DNA of 64,000 nucleotides from Streptomyces asiaticus (lineage in GTDB: Bacteria > Actinomycetota > Actinomycetes > Streptomycetales > Streptomycetaceae): positions 2,604,001 through 2,668,000 of the forward strand of contig NZ_JAGSHX010000006.1 in the NCBI RefSeq assembly GCF_018138715.1. The letters run 5' to 3'. A program made the position numbers and the translations under genes. Positions 1 to 8,534 of the stretch are shown here, piece by piece; position 1 is the stretch's first letter; every line of letters starts with the position of its first letter. The notes below the pieces were generated by a model. That model saw only the letters and a program-made list of their open reading frames with translations. It ran no database searches and was not told where the DNA came from.

Positions 1-1
1 C

Positions 2-148
2 GAGCTCCTGCTGGACACGACCCGCGAGGAGCAGGACGCGCCCCCGGGCACACGCCTCGCGGCGGGCGCGCCCATCGAGCTTCCGGAACGCTCGGTCCTG
101 CTGCTGCGCGCCCTCACCTCCGTGGACCTACGCCAAAAAACCGAGTGA
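2..148 (+). CDS. C-terminal end of a glycogen debranching (GlgX-type) enzyme, partial
   Basis: Only the last 48 codons are in the window, ending in TGA at 146-148. The residues include LLLDTT, GAPIELPERSVLLLRAL and a short polar tail. This pattern (an acidic loop, a 'G-x-P-x-x-x-x-x-R-S-x-x-L-L' strand, then the end) is typical of the C-terminal beta domain of GlgX/TreX isoamylases in actinomycetes. The glucan genes at 25.5-41.9 kb make a debranching enzyme plausible here. The fragment is too short to exclude another GH13 protein. The next gene starts 34 bases later. Confidence 0.55.
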   Translation, partial: ELLLDTTREEQDAPPGTRLAAGAPIELPERSVLLLRALTSVDLRQKTE

Positions 149-182
149 GCACTGTCAGTGGCGGACCGTAGTCTCCCCACTG

Positions 183-2039
183 ATGGCTGTGACGAGTGAA
201 CCCCGCGCCCAGGAAGGCGGTGCCGCCCCGCGGCACCGCTCCGCCACGCGTTCGCTTCTGCGGCTGTGGCCATACGTGCGCCCGGTGCGGGCGCGGCTGT
301 TCGGCGCGGCCGGGGTGGCGGTCGTCGCCTCCTGTATGGGGCTGGTCATCCCGCTGGTCCTCAAGTGGATGGTGGACGGGCCGGTGGCCCACCGGGACCC
401 GGGCGGGGTCTGGCTGGGCGGTGCGCTGCTGCTCGCGCTCGGTACGGCCGAGGCCGCGCTCTTCGGGCTGCGGCGCTGGCTGGTGGGGCGGCCGCTGGCG
501 TCCGTCGAGGCCGCGATGCGCGCCGATCTCTACCGCCATCTCCAGCGGCTGCCGGTCTCCTTCCACGACCGCTGGGCCTCCGGCCAGCTGCTGTCGCGGG
601 CCACGACCGATCTGATGCTGCTGCGGATGTTCCTGGCCTTCCCGCTCACCTTCCTGGTGGTCAACGGGGTCACCATCCTGGCCGGGTTCGCCATTCTGCT
701 GTCCCAGGAGTGGACGCTGGGCCTGGTCCTGATGGCCCCGGCGGTGCCGCTGATGATCCTCTGCTCGCTCTTCGAGACGCGGTACGCGACGGTGGCCCGT
801 ACCGTCCAGGACCAGACCGGCGATCTGACGACGGTCGTGGAGGAGGGCGTGCTGGGCGTCCGGATCGTCAAGGGCTTCGGCCGCCACCGCAGCCAGGCCC
901 GCGCCTTCCGCGCCCTGTCCGAGCGGGTCCGCTCCACCGAGCTGCGCAAGGCGCGGCTGCTGGCCGCGATCTGGGCGCTGATCATGACCCTGCCGGAGCT
1001 GGCGATCGGCGCGGCGCTGGTGCTGGGCACGGTGCGGGTGGCCGACGGGGATCTGTCGGCGGGCACGCTGGTCGCCTTCCTCTCCACCGCCCTGACGCTG
1101 CGCTGGCCGGTGGAGTCCCTGGGCTTCCTCCTCGCCATGAGCCAGGACGCGGCCACGGCCACCGACCGCTATTTCGACGTCATGGACGCGGAACCGGCCG
1201 CGGCCGCCGACGACCGGCTTCGGGCCGCGCCTTCGCGGGAGCGCGACCAGGAACTGCCTGCGCGGGAGCGCGGCCAAGAGGGCGACGGCGGGCTGCGGTT
1301 CGAGGGGGTGGAGTTCGCCTACGCGGACGCGCCACCGGAGGAGCCACCCGTGCTGCGCGGGGTCGATCTCCACATCCGGCCCGGCGAGACCATGGCGCTG
1401 GTCGGGGCGACCGGTTCCGGGAAGACCACCCTTACCGCCCTCGTCCCCCGGCTCCACGAGGTCACGCGCGGCCGGATCACCCTCGACGGCCGGGACATCA
1501 CCGCCCTCTCCCGGGATGAGCTGCGCGCCCTGGTGGCCGTCGCGTTCGAGGAGCCCACGCTGTTCTCCGCCACCGCCGGGGAGAACGTCCTCATGGGCGC
1601 CGCCGACGCGGGGACGGAGGAGCTGCTGCGGGCCCTGAAGGTGGCGCAGGCCGACTTCGTGCACGCCCTCCCGGAGGGCATCGACACCGAGGTCGGCGAG
1701 CAGGGGCTGAGCCTGTCCGGCGGTCAGCGGCAGCGGCTCGCGCTGGCGCGGGCCGTCGTGGGCCGCCCCCGGTTCCTGGTGCTCGACGATCCGCTGTCCG
1801 CCCTCGACGTACACACCGAAGCGCTGGTGGAGGCGGCGCTGCGGCGGGTGCTGGCGTCCACGACCGCGCTGGTCGTCGCCCACCGGCCGTCCACCGTGCT
1901 GCTCGCCGACCGGGTCGCTCTGCTGTCGGAGGGCCGGATCGCCGCCGTCGGCACCCATCAGCGGCTGCTGCGGGAGAGCGCGGAGTACCGCTCGCTGATG
2001 TCCGGGCAGGAAGCCGAGGAGGGGGAGAGAAGCCCATGA
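183..2039 (+). CDS. ABC exporter half-transporter A (fused permease/ATPase, degenerate site)
   Basis: A 618-residue half transporter of the ABCB/MsbA type: six-helix transmembrane domain at about residues 30-340, then an ATPase domain. Walker A is GATGSGKTT with Lys 414. The signature is LSLSGGQRQRLALARA. The Walker B strand runs FLVLDDPLSALD, so the residue that is normally the catalytic Glu is Asp 536. The switch His is present (VVAHRPSTV). The stop overlaps the start of the next gene (ATGA at 2036-2039), so the pair is translationally coupled and should form a heterodimer in the cytoplasmic membrane. Likely a drug, lipid or peptide exporter; the substrate cannot be read from sequence. Confidence 0.9.
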   Translation: MAVTSEPRAQEGGAAPRHRSATRSLLRLWPYVRPVRARLFGAAGVAVVASCMGLVIPLVLKWMVDGPVAHRDPGGVWLGGALLLALGTAEAALFGLRRWLVGRPLASVEAAMRADLYRHLQRLPVSFHDRWASGQLLSRATTDLMLLRMFLAFPLTFLVVNGVTILAGFAILLSQEWTLGLVLMAPAVPLMILCSLFETRYATVARTVQDQTGDLTTVVEEGVLGVRIVKGFGRHRSQARAFRALSERVRSTELRKARLLAAIWALIMTLPELAIGAALVLGTVRVADGDLSAGTLVAFLSTALTLRWPVESLGFLLAMSQDAATATDRYFDVMDAEPAAAADDRLRAAPSRERDQELPARERGQEGDGGLRFEGVEFAYADAPPEEPPVLRGVDLHIRPGETMALVGATGSGKTTLTALVPRLHEVTRGRITLDGRDITALSRDELRALVAVAFEEPTLFSATAGENVLMGAADAGTEELLRALKVAQADFVHALPEGIDTEVGEQGLSLSGGQRQRLALARAVVGRPRFLVLDDPLSALDVHTEALVEAALRRVLASTTALVVAHRPSTVLLADRVALLSEGRIAAVGTHQRLLRESAEYRSLMSGQEAEEGERSP

Positions 2040-3907
2040 CCACGGTCGAGGAGGAGCGGGAGAGCACCGACGACTGGGACGACGGGGACGCGGACGGGGG
2101 CCGTACGGCGTCGCCCGACGACCCGTTCGACCGCGATGTCCTGCCGGTGCCCAAGGGCGCGTCGCTCGCCCTGCTGCGCTCGCTGCTCTCCCCGCGCCGG
2201 GGGCGGGTGTGGCTGGCGACCGTTCTGCTGCTGCTCCAGCAGGCCGCCGTCCAGGCGGGTCCGCTGCTCGTGGCGTACACCATCGACCGCGCCGTGCCCG
2301 CCTTCCGGGACGGCGGCCACGGGCCGCTGATCGCGGTCGGCGCGGGCTATCTGGGCTGTGCGCTCGCCTCCGGGGCGCTCCAGTACGCGTTCATCCGCGC
2401 CTCCGCGCGGATCAGCCAGGACGTGCTGCTGGATCTGCGCGGCCGGATCTTCCGTCATGCCCAGGCGCTGAGCGTGGACTTCCATGAGCGGTACACCTCC
2501 GGCCGGCTGATCTCCCGCGCCACGACGGACGTCGAGTCGCTGCGCGAGCTGCTCATCGAGGGCCTGGAGGAGCTGCTCGGGGTCGCGCTCTCGGTGGTCT
2601 ACATCTCCATCACGCTGCTGTATCTGGACTGGGGTCTCGGCGGGGCGGCCGTGCTCTCCTTCTGGCCGCTGTATCTGCTGATCCGCTCCTTCCAGCGGCG
2701 CTCCATGCGGGTGTACCGCAAGCGGTCGACGGCCATCGCGGCGGTGATCGTGACGTTCACCGAGACCATGAACGGCATCCGCCCCGTGCAGGCGTTCCGC
2801 CGCGAGCGCGCCAACGACGCGCGCTTCGGTGAGCAGAACCACCGCCACGAGCGCGCCAACGGGGACGCGATCCTGGAGATGGCCCGCTATGTGGTCAGCT
2901 CCCGGCTGGTGGCCAACGCGGCGGTGGCCGTCATCGTGCTCTGGGGCGCGTACCGGGTGGCCTCCGGTTCGCTCGCGCTCGGGGTGCTCGCCGCGGCCGC
3001 GCTGTATCTGCGCAGGCTGTACGACCCGATCGACCGGCTGGGGATGTTCCTCAACTCCTACCAGTCGGCGGCCGCCTCACTGGAGAAGATCGCCGGTCTG
3101 CTGGCCCAGCGGCCCTCGGTGCCCGAGCCCGCCGACCCCAAGCCGCTGCCGCCGCGCCCGGCGGAGGCCCCCGGCCGGGAGGTGGTCTTCGACGGGGTGC
3201 GCTTCGCCTATCGCACCGGCGGCGAGGTGCTCCCCCGCTTCGACCTCACGCTGCCCGCCGGGCAGACGGTCGCGGTGGTCGGGGCCACCGGCGCGGGCAA
3301 GTCCACCCTGGCCAAGCTGCTGGCCCGCTTCTACGACCCCAGCGACGGCCGGGTGCTGCTCGACGGGGTGGATCTGCGCGATCTGGCCATGCCCGAACTG
3401 CGGCGCGGTGTGGTCATGGTGACGCAGGAGGCGTTCCTGTTCTCCGGCACGGTCGCCGACAACATCGCCATCGGCCGCCCCGACGCCACCCGCGCCGAGA
3501 TCGAGCAGGCGGCCAAGGCGATCGGCGCGCATGACTTCATCGCCTCGCTGCCCGACGGCTACGACACGGATGTGCGCAAGCGCGGCGGCCGGATCTCCGC
3601 CGGTCAGCGCCAACTGGTGGCGTTCGCCCGCGCGTTGCTCGCCGATCCGTCCGTCCTCATCCTCGACGAGGCCACCTCCTCGCTCGACATCCCGGGCGAG
3701 CGGGCGGTGCAGCGCGCCATGGACACGGTGCTGCGGGACCGTACGGCGGTCGTCATCGCCCACCGGCTGTCGACGGTCGAGACGGCCGACCGGGTGCTGG
3801 TCATGGCCGACGGCCGGATCGTGGAGGACGGCCCGCCGGACCGGCTGATCGCGGGCGAGGGCCGGTTCGCGGCACTGCACCAGGCGTGGCGGGACAGCTT
3901 GGTGTGA
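2036..3907 (+). CDS. ABC exporter half-transporter B (fused permease/ATPase)
   Basis: A 623-residue partner of the preceding half transporter. An acidic N-terminal tail (about 45 residues rich in Asp/Glu) precedes six membrane helices and an ATPase domain. Walker A is GATGAGKST with Lys 422. Walker B is [12 protein letters not shown] with the canonical catalytic Glu 545. The signature motif is ISAGQRQ in place of LSGGQ. Paired with partner A, one composite ATP site (Walker of B, signature of A) is canonical and the other (Walker of A, signature of B) is degenerate, as in known heterodimeric exporters. The start lies inside the previous stop (ATGA). Confidence 0.9.
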   Translation: MTTVEEERESTDDWDDGDADGGRTASPDDPFDRDVLPVPKGASLALLRSLLSPRRGRVWLATVLLLLQQAAVQAGPLLVAYTIDRAVPAFRDGGHGPLIAVGAGYLGCALASGALQYAFIRASARISQDVLLDLRGRIFRHAQALSVDFHERYTSGRLISRATTDVESLRELLIEGLEELLGVALSVVYISITLLYLDWGLGGAAVLSFWPLYLLIRSFQRRSMRVYRKRSTAIAAVIVTFTETMNGIRPVQAFRRERANDARFGEQNHRHERANGDAILEMARYVVSSRLVANAAVAVIVLWGAYRVASGSLALGVLAAAALYLRRLYDPIDRLGMFLNSYQSAAASLEKIAGLLAQRPSVPEPADPKPLPPRPAEAPGREVVFDGVRFAYRTGGEVLPRFDLTLPAGQTVAVVGATGAGKSTLAKLLARFYDPSDGRVLLDGVDLRDLAMPELRRGVVMVTQEAFLFSGTVADNIAIGRPDATRAEIEQAAKAIGAHDFIASLPDGYDTDVRKRGGRISAGQRQLVAFARALLADPSVLILDEATSSLDIPGERAVQRAMDTVLRDRTAVVIAHRLSTVETADRVLVMADGRIVEDGPPDRLIAGEGRFAALHQAWRDSLV

Positions 3908-3953
3908 GGCGGGCGCCGGGTGCGGGCCGGCGATCCGTTGCCGGGCCGCACGG

Positions 3954-4028
3954 GCCGCGTGCGCGTACGAGGGCGGCTCAAGCCGCGTGCGCGTACGAGG
4001 GCCGCTCAGGCCGCGTGCGCGTACGAGG
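3954..4028. repeat. 28-bp tandem repeat, three copies, at the 3' end of the racemase gene
   Basis: The core GCCGCGTGCGCGTACGAGG occurs at 3954, 3982 and 4010 with a 28-bp period. The last copy encodes the C-terminal residues and stop of the minus-strand racemase gene. The other two lie in the spacer to the ABC exporter. It looks like slippage duplication of the gene end. Confidence 0.85.
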
Positions 4029-4674
4029 CCAGCAGCCCGGCGGCGAGTACCGGGTCCACGACCGGGACGCCCAGCCGCCGCTCCAACAGGGGCCGGATGC
4101 CGATGGTGTTCAGGCCCGTACAGGCGAGGAGCAGCGTGTCCGCGCCCGAGGCGACGAGTCCTGCCGCGGCCTCCAGTACCGCCTCGGGCCCCTCCGGGGC
4201 GAGCAGGTCGGTGGTGCGGTGGACGCCGTGGGGGCGGGCGGAGGCGGTGAAGCGGTCGCCGAGCAGGGCGCGTACGGCGGGCGGTGCCTCGTCCCGGATG
4301 CCCAGCACCCCGACCCGGCGGCCGAGGCCCAGGGCCACGGCGGCGGCCGCCGACCCCGCGCCGATGACGGGGACGCCGACGGCCTCGCGCGTCTCCTGGA
4401 GCGCCGGATCGGCGGCGCAGCTGATGATCAGCGCCCGCGCCCCGGCATCGGCCAACTCCCGGGCGAGCGCCACGATCTTGGGTTCGGCGCGGGCCTCGGA
4501 CTCGTCGTCATGGATGCCGTACGGCTGGCCGGGGATGCACCGCGAGACGGTCGGCAGACCGTAGCGCTCCTCGATGGCCGTGCCATGGGTGGCGACGGCG
4601 GTGGGGTCCTCGCTGATGAGGACGCGGACCACCCCGATGGGCCGGGCCGGGGCTTCGGGCGGGGGCACGGACAT
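4006..4674 (-). CDS. Asp/Glu racemase-superfamily protein (hydantoin racemase-like)
   Basis: Predicted 222-residue cytoplasmic enzyme. Two cysteines sit where this superfamily has its two acid/base residues: Cys 86 in ALIISCAADP and Cys 185 in LLLACTGLNTIG. This supports racemization of an amino acid or a related carbonyl compound. The start was set at 4674 because GGAGG lies 6 bases upstream; a longer frame to 4740 has no ribosome site. It is the last gene of the minus-strand operon DUF1177-OPT-AroM-racemase, 81 bases after the AroM gene. The C-terminus is formed by one copy of a 28-bp tandem repeat. Aspartate, glutamate, hydantoin and Asp-peptide-derived substrates are all possible. Confidence 0.8.
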   Translation of the reverse strand: MSVPPPEAPARPIGVVRVLISEDPTAVATHGTAIEERYGLPTVSRCIPGQPYGIHDDESEARAEPKIVALARELADAGARALIISCAADPALQETREAVGVPVIGAGSAAAAVALGLGRRVGVLGIRDEAPPAVRALLGDRFTASARPHGVHRTTDLLAPEGPEAVLEAAAGLVASGADTLLLACTGLNTIGIRPLLERRLGVPVVDPVLAAGLLASYAHAA

Positions 4675-4755
4675 GAGGGACCTCCGGTGGATGAGGCGCA
4701 TCGCGGGTCGGACGAAGGGTGCGGGCGGAGAGTGCGCCAAGGCGCCGCGCGCCCG

Positions 4756-5532
4756 TTACGCCGAGGCCGCCACCACCTCCGCCGCCATCCGGACGGCGAT
4801 GGCGCGGGCCAGCAGTACGGGGCGGCCCGCGGCCCGCAGGGCGGCGGTGCGCATCCGCTCGGTGTAGCCGATGCAGTCCAGGACGAGCCAGGAGCTGCCG
4901 CGCTCGGCCAGGCCGCGCGCGGCGGCGGCCACGTCGTCCAGGACGCGCTCGGCGGGGCCGTACGGATCGGCGACCGCGGCCTCCACCCGGCCGGGCAGCA
5001 GCTCCGCCCAGCGCCGGGAGACGTCCTCCGCCTGGTCCGGATGCGGGCAGACGATGCCCACCGGGTCGGTGCCCACGGCCGCGGCCACGGCCTGCTGCAC
5101 CAGCGGTTCGGCGAACAGCAGCGGCCGCCCGGCCCGTACCGCCGGGAAGCGGCCGGTGCACAGCAGCAGCGTCGCGGCGGCGCCGTCCCGCTCCGCGCGG
5201 CCGACCGCGTCCGCGATGCGCGGGACGATCGCCCCGTGCCCGAGCAGCACCGAACGGCCGTCGCGCAGCCGGGAGACCAACGGTGCCTCGCCGTGCTCGG
5301 GGGCCAGCAGCCGACGGGTCGCGGCCTCGGCGTCACCGTCGAACCGGTCGGCGTCGAGCGCGCCGTGTTCGACCAGGCGCACCCCGGGCAGCAGCGGTTC
5401 GGCGTCCGGGCGGAGGTCGGCGCGCGGGGCCTGGCCGATGGTGACGAGGCCGAGGGCCGGGCCGCCCGCCGGGTGGTCGCGGTCCACGCTCTCCGTGGTG
5501 TCCACAGCCTCGGTGGTGTCCACAGCGTGCAT
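4756..5532 (-). CDS. AroM family protein
   Basis: Predicted 258 residues. After a low-complexity N-terminus with the duplicated phrase VDTTEAVDTTESVDR, the AroM signature TIGQAPR is present near residues 31-37. Cys 125 (LLLCTGRFP) and Cys 220 (LVLDCIGYTE) sit where the Asp/Glu racemase fold carries its catalytic pair, which suggests a divergent member of that fold. The family has no firmly known reaction; the name comes from an Escherichia coli gene near aroL. The ATG at 5532 has GAGGAAGG upstream. It starts 8 bases after the OPT gene and is followed by the racemase, so the three are almost certainly co-transcribed. Confidence 0.8.
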   Translation of the reverse strand: MHAVDTTEAVDTTESVDRDHPAGGPALGLVTIGQAPRADLRPDAEPLLPGVRLVEHGALDADRFDGDAEAATRRLLAPEHGEAPLVSRLRDGRSVLLGHGAIVPRIADAVGRAERDGAAATLLLCTGRFPAVRAGRPLLFAEPLVQQAVAAAVGTDPVGIVCPHPDQAEDVSRRWAELLPGRVEAAVADPYGPAERVLDDVAAAARGLAERGSSWLVLDCIGYTERMRTAALRAAGRPVLLARAIAVRMAAEVVAASA

Positions 5533-5540
5533 GTCCTTCC

Positions 5541-7277
5541 TCACAGCGCCTTGGTGAGCTGGCCGACGTCGTTGAGGGAGCTTCCGGCGACGAGTCCCGC
5601 GCCGACCAGCGACAGCTCGTTCTCGGCCTGCTCGTCGGACTCCTTGCGCGCCCTCGCGTCGGCGATCCCGCGCCGCCGCCACATGGTGTAGAGCTGACGG
5701 ATCACCAGGGCGCCGAGGACCATCCATCCGGCCTGGGGCGTGGCCACCAGAAGTCCGGTGGCCAGCAGGACGCCCATCTGCCGGGAGGGTCCGCCGATGA
5801 GCTGGACCAGCGCGCCGGGGATCGCCCACAGCAGCATGGTGGTCATGGTGCCGGGCTCGAGGCCGGTCTTGATGGTGGTGACGTAGACCTCGGCGACCGG
5901 CGGCACCTTGCCGTCGGAGAAGAACGCCTTCCAGGCGACGGCGACGACGACCAGCGCCACACCGAAGCCGACGAGCTGGGCGAGGTACTGCTGGCGCCGT
6001 CCCTCGATCTCGAAGGGCCGCCAGGGCGCCGCGTCCCGGCGCAGCAGCCAGCCCGCCTTGAAGTCGTAGCCGAGGTCGGCGAAGGCGGGGCCGGTGGAGG
6101 CCGTGTAGCCGACCAGCAGGGCGAGCGGGACGGTCGGGATGTGCAGCACCAGACCGATGATCAGGAAGATCAGGGTGACCGCGAAGGCCGGGAACCAGCC
6201 GGAGTGCATCGCCGCCAGCCCCACGATCAGCTGGTGGACGATGGCGGCGACACCGGCCAGCAGCACCCAGCCGACCAGGGCGGGCAGGGAGAGCCCGCCG
6301 CCCACGCCGCCCGCGATGGCGACCACGACCGCGCCGCAGACGAAGAGGCCCATGCCCTCCAGCAGTCCCCGCCGCAGCTGTGGGGCCTGGACCGTACGGC
6401 CACCGTCGGCGTCATCGACGCCCGGGCCGCCCTCGGCGTCCGGACCGCCACCCGCGTCCGGGCCGCCGTCGGCGCTCTCCGCCTGATCAGCGCCAGCGCC
6501 CCCGCCCCCGCCCCCGCCCTTCCGCGTCCGCATCAGCAGCAGCGCCTGGGTCAGGGCGACCAGCCCGGCGCCGATCATCAGCCCGTGCGGCACATGGTGC
6601 GCGCCCAGGTCGAAGCCGAAGTCGGGGGCGTACTGCCCCACGGTCAGCCCGATGCCGAACATGGCGAGCGCCCAGATGTTGCCCAGGAAGCCCACACCCG
6701 CGGCGCTGGTGGGCAGCTTGAACAGCGCGCCGACGAAGCCGACCAGGGCGCCCACGCCCAGGATCGCGGCCTTGCGCCCGCCGGTGTCCCCGGCCTTGAT
6801 CGTCTCGGCCGCCGCGATACCGGCCGGCCAGGAGCCGGTGGCGGGCAGCAGCTTGGAGTCGAACACCCGGTACAGCACCCAGCTGTCGATCGCCAGGCCG
6901 ATGACGGCCCCGCCGAGCATGGGCCACACCAGGTCGTCGCGCCCGAGGGCGAAGGGCACCGCGATCGGGGTGAGCAGGGAGTTGGCCGCGGCGAAGGTGG
7001 AGCCGGAGATCGCCGACTGCACCAGGTTCTGCCGGTGCTTCGAGCGCATCCGGGTCAGGACGCCCACCGGGATACGGCCGATGAGCATCGCCACCAGGGC
7101 GCCGATCACCGCCGTATTGGGCGACACCCCGAGCGTGGTGATCAGCACGATGCCGATGAGCGCGCCGAGGACCGACAGCACGATGGTCAGGATGAGGGTG
7201 ACCGGTTCGAAGGCTCTGGGGTGCGACCGCGGTGGGGCGTCCGCGGCCGCGGCGGTGGCCTGGGGGTTCGGGTTCAT
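5541..7277 (-). CDS. OPT-family oligopeptide transporter
   Basis: Predicted 578-residue polytopic membrane protein. The N-terminal part has the OPT-like stretch around FEPVTLILTIVLSVLGALIG and later GSTFAAANSLLTPIAVPFALG. There are many hydrophobic segments, with a Gly/Asp-rich cytoplasmic linker near residues 245-290 (poly-Gly run and GGPDAGGGPDAEGGPG). OPT proteins are proton-coupled importers of oligopeptides or of metal-chelate amino acid derivatives. It is the second gene of the minus-strand operon, 55 bases after the DUF1177 gene and 8 bases before the AroM gene. This fits import of the compound handled by the neighbouring enzymes. The substrate itself is not evident. Confidence 0.87.
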   Translation of the reverse strand: MNPNPQATAAAADAPPRSHPRAFEPVTLILTIVLSVLGALIGIVLITTLGVSPNTAVIGALVAMLIGRIPVGVLTRMRSKHRQNLVQSAISGSTFAAANSLLTPIAVPFALGRDDLVWPMLGGAVIGLAIDSWVLYRVFDSKLLPATGSWPAGIAAAETIKAGDTGGRKAAILGVGALVGFVGALFKLPTSAAGVGFLGNIWALAMFGIGLTVGQYAPDFGFDLGAHHVPHGLMIGAGLVALTQALLLMRTRKGGGGGGGAGADQAESADGGPDAGGGPDAEGGPGVDDADGGRTVQAPQLRRGLLEGMGLFVCGAVVVAIAGGVGGGLSLPALVGWVLLAGVAAIVHQLIVGLAAMHSGWFPAFAVTLIFLIIGLVLHIPTVPLALLVGYTASTGPAFADLGYDFKAGWLLRRDAAPWRPFEIEGRRQQYLAQLVGFGVALVVVAVAWKAFFSDGKVPPVAEVYVTTIKTGLEPGTMTTMLLWAIPGALVQLIGGPSRQMGVLLATGLLVATPQAGWMVLGALVIRQLYTMWRRRGIADARARKESDEQAENELSLVGAGLVAGSSLNDVGQLTKAL

Positions 7278-7332
7278 GGGGACTCCTGCGGGGTCCGGGG
7301 CGGGGACGGGTGGGTCACCCCGGACGGGTCGG

Positions 7333-8295
7333 TCACCCCGCCGGGGTGAGGGCCTGGAGGTGGGTCATGGGTCCGTACAGCTCGACCAGGCGCGCGAACT
7401 CCTCGGCGTCCAGGAAGCGGGCGACGCCGCGGCCGAACTCCTTCGCGGTCTCGACGGCGAACCGGGCGGCGACGGCGATGTCGGTCTCGTGGCTGGCGCC
7501 GGTGGCACATCCGGCCACCGCCGAGCCCGCCGTGATCGCGAGGCCGACGACGGGGGCGGTGGTGGCCACGGCGGGCTGGAGGATGGAGTTGAGGTGGTGC
7601 ACCCCGTTGCCGTACGGGGTGATGTCCTGCGTGGTGATCGGCAGGATCCGCGCCGACTCGCCGGTCACGCTCTCCAGGACGGACACCAGGTCCTCGCTGA
7701 CCCGCAGGATCCAGCCCTGGCAGACCGTGGGCGACAGGGCGACACCGCGGTGGTTGAGCAGCCGGTTGCCCTTGGTGGTGTCGATGGAGACGACCGCGTC
7801 CATCGCGGGCGAGATCTCCTCGCGGTTGCACACCAGGGTGTCCACCGGGGAGTCCATGAAGGGCACGGGGTCGTGCGGCTGGGTGGGGGCCCAGCCGGAG
7901 ACGTGGGTGGAGAGCGTGACATCGCCGTCCAGGACGTCGCCCCGGGCGTGCATGTCCAGCAGCTTGGCCGCGGCGGACAGCGCCGCGACCGCCCCGTCGG
8001 CGTCCGAGACCAGCCCGATCCGCTCCGGGCGGGCGCCGACTCCGCCGAGCCTGCCGAGGATGCCCAGGGTCGGGGCGGCGCCGCCGGACAGCTTGCCGCG
8101 GCGGCCGGGAACGGTGACGGAGACGAAGTCCGTGCTGCCCTTGTCGCCCTCGATGGTGCGTACCTCGACCGCGGGCGCCGTCTGGGGGTCGGCTCCGGCC
8201 ACGGCCTGGACCGCGCGCAGGTGGTCGGCGAGCAGGGCGCCGCTGGTCTGCGGACGGTCGAGGAGTTCGATGATGTCAAGGACGTGTTTGAGCAC
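7333..8295 (-). CDS. DUF1177 family protein
   Basis: Predicted 320-residue soluble protein. I recognise it as DUF1177 from its overall sequence and its usual company (OPT transporter, AroM, racemase). Conserved-looking stretches include LKHVLDIIELLD at the N-terminus, VSIDTTKGNRLLNHRGVA and TQDITPYGNGVHHLN, with several His/Asp residues that could bind a metal or substrate. No reaction is known to me. The GTG at 8295 was chosen because the preceding codons are Arg/Pro-rich and unlike protein, while GAGAGG lies about 8 bases upstream. It is the first gene of the operon and is divergent from the IclR regulator, so its promoter lies in the shared 240-bp gap. Confidence 0.75.
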   Translation of the reverse strand: MLKHVLDIIELLDRPQTSGALLADHLRAVQAVAGADPQTAPAVEVRTIEGDKGSTDFVSVTVPGRRGKLSGGAAPTLGILGRLGGVGARPERIGLVSDADGAVAALSAAAKLLDMHARGDVLDGDVTLSTHVSGWAPTQPHDPVPFMDSPVDTLVCNREEISPAMDAVVSIDTTKGNRLLNHRGVALSPTVCQGWILRVSEDLVSVLESVTGESARILPITTQDITPYGNGVHHLNSILQPAVATTAPVVGLAITAGSAVAGCATGASHETDIAVAARFAVETAKEFGRGVARFLDAEEFARLVELYGPMTHLQALTPAG

Positions 8296-8430
8296 AGCTG
8301 GCCTCTCACGGCGGGTGAAGCGGTGGTCGGGGTGGCGCGGTCGATCGGAATGACGCGGTCGGTGACGGCGATGGCCCGACCGGACCCGAGCGGGGAAGCG
8401 GTGCGCGGGGCGGGCACTGCCACCGGGCAC

Positions 8431-8471
8431 CGGCCTGGCCAGGGATCCTCCCGGCATCGGCCTGGCCAGGG
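8431..8471. repeat. Short direct repeat in the divergent IclR/DUF1177 gap
   Basis: CGGCCTGGCCAGGG occurs at 8431-8444 and again at 8458-8471, 27 bases apart. Each copy contains the self-complementary core CCTGGCCAGG. It could be a binding site or a simple duplication. Confidence 0.5.
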
Positions 8472-8495
8472 TCCGCCCGCTGTCGCGCAGTGCGC

Positions 8496-8523
8496 AATGT
8501 TTTCTCTATATCCGAGAATGTTT
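8496..8523. promoter_or_regulatory. Candidate IclR operator/promoter region
   Basis: An AT-richer island just upstream of the IclR start. AATGTTT is repeated at 8496-8502 and 8517-8523, exactly 21 bases (two helical turns) apart. Between them lies the inverted repeat TTCTC (8502-8506) / GAGAA (8514-8518). IclR proteins usually bind near their own start in divergent gaps, so this is a reasonable operator candidate. Confidence 0.4.
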
Positions 8524-8534
8524 ACCCTTTCGTC

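Noticed and set aside
114..1958. Very long minus-strand open frame opposite the first ABC gene (614 codons)
   Set aside because: Composition is Gly/Arg/His/Gln-rich without any domain. It is the usual shadow of a GC-biased gene on the other strand.
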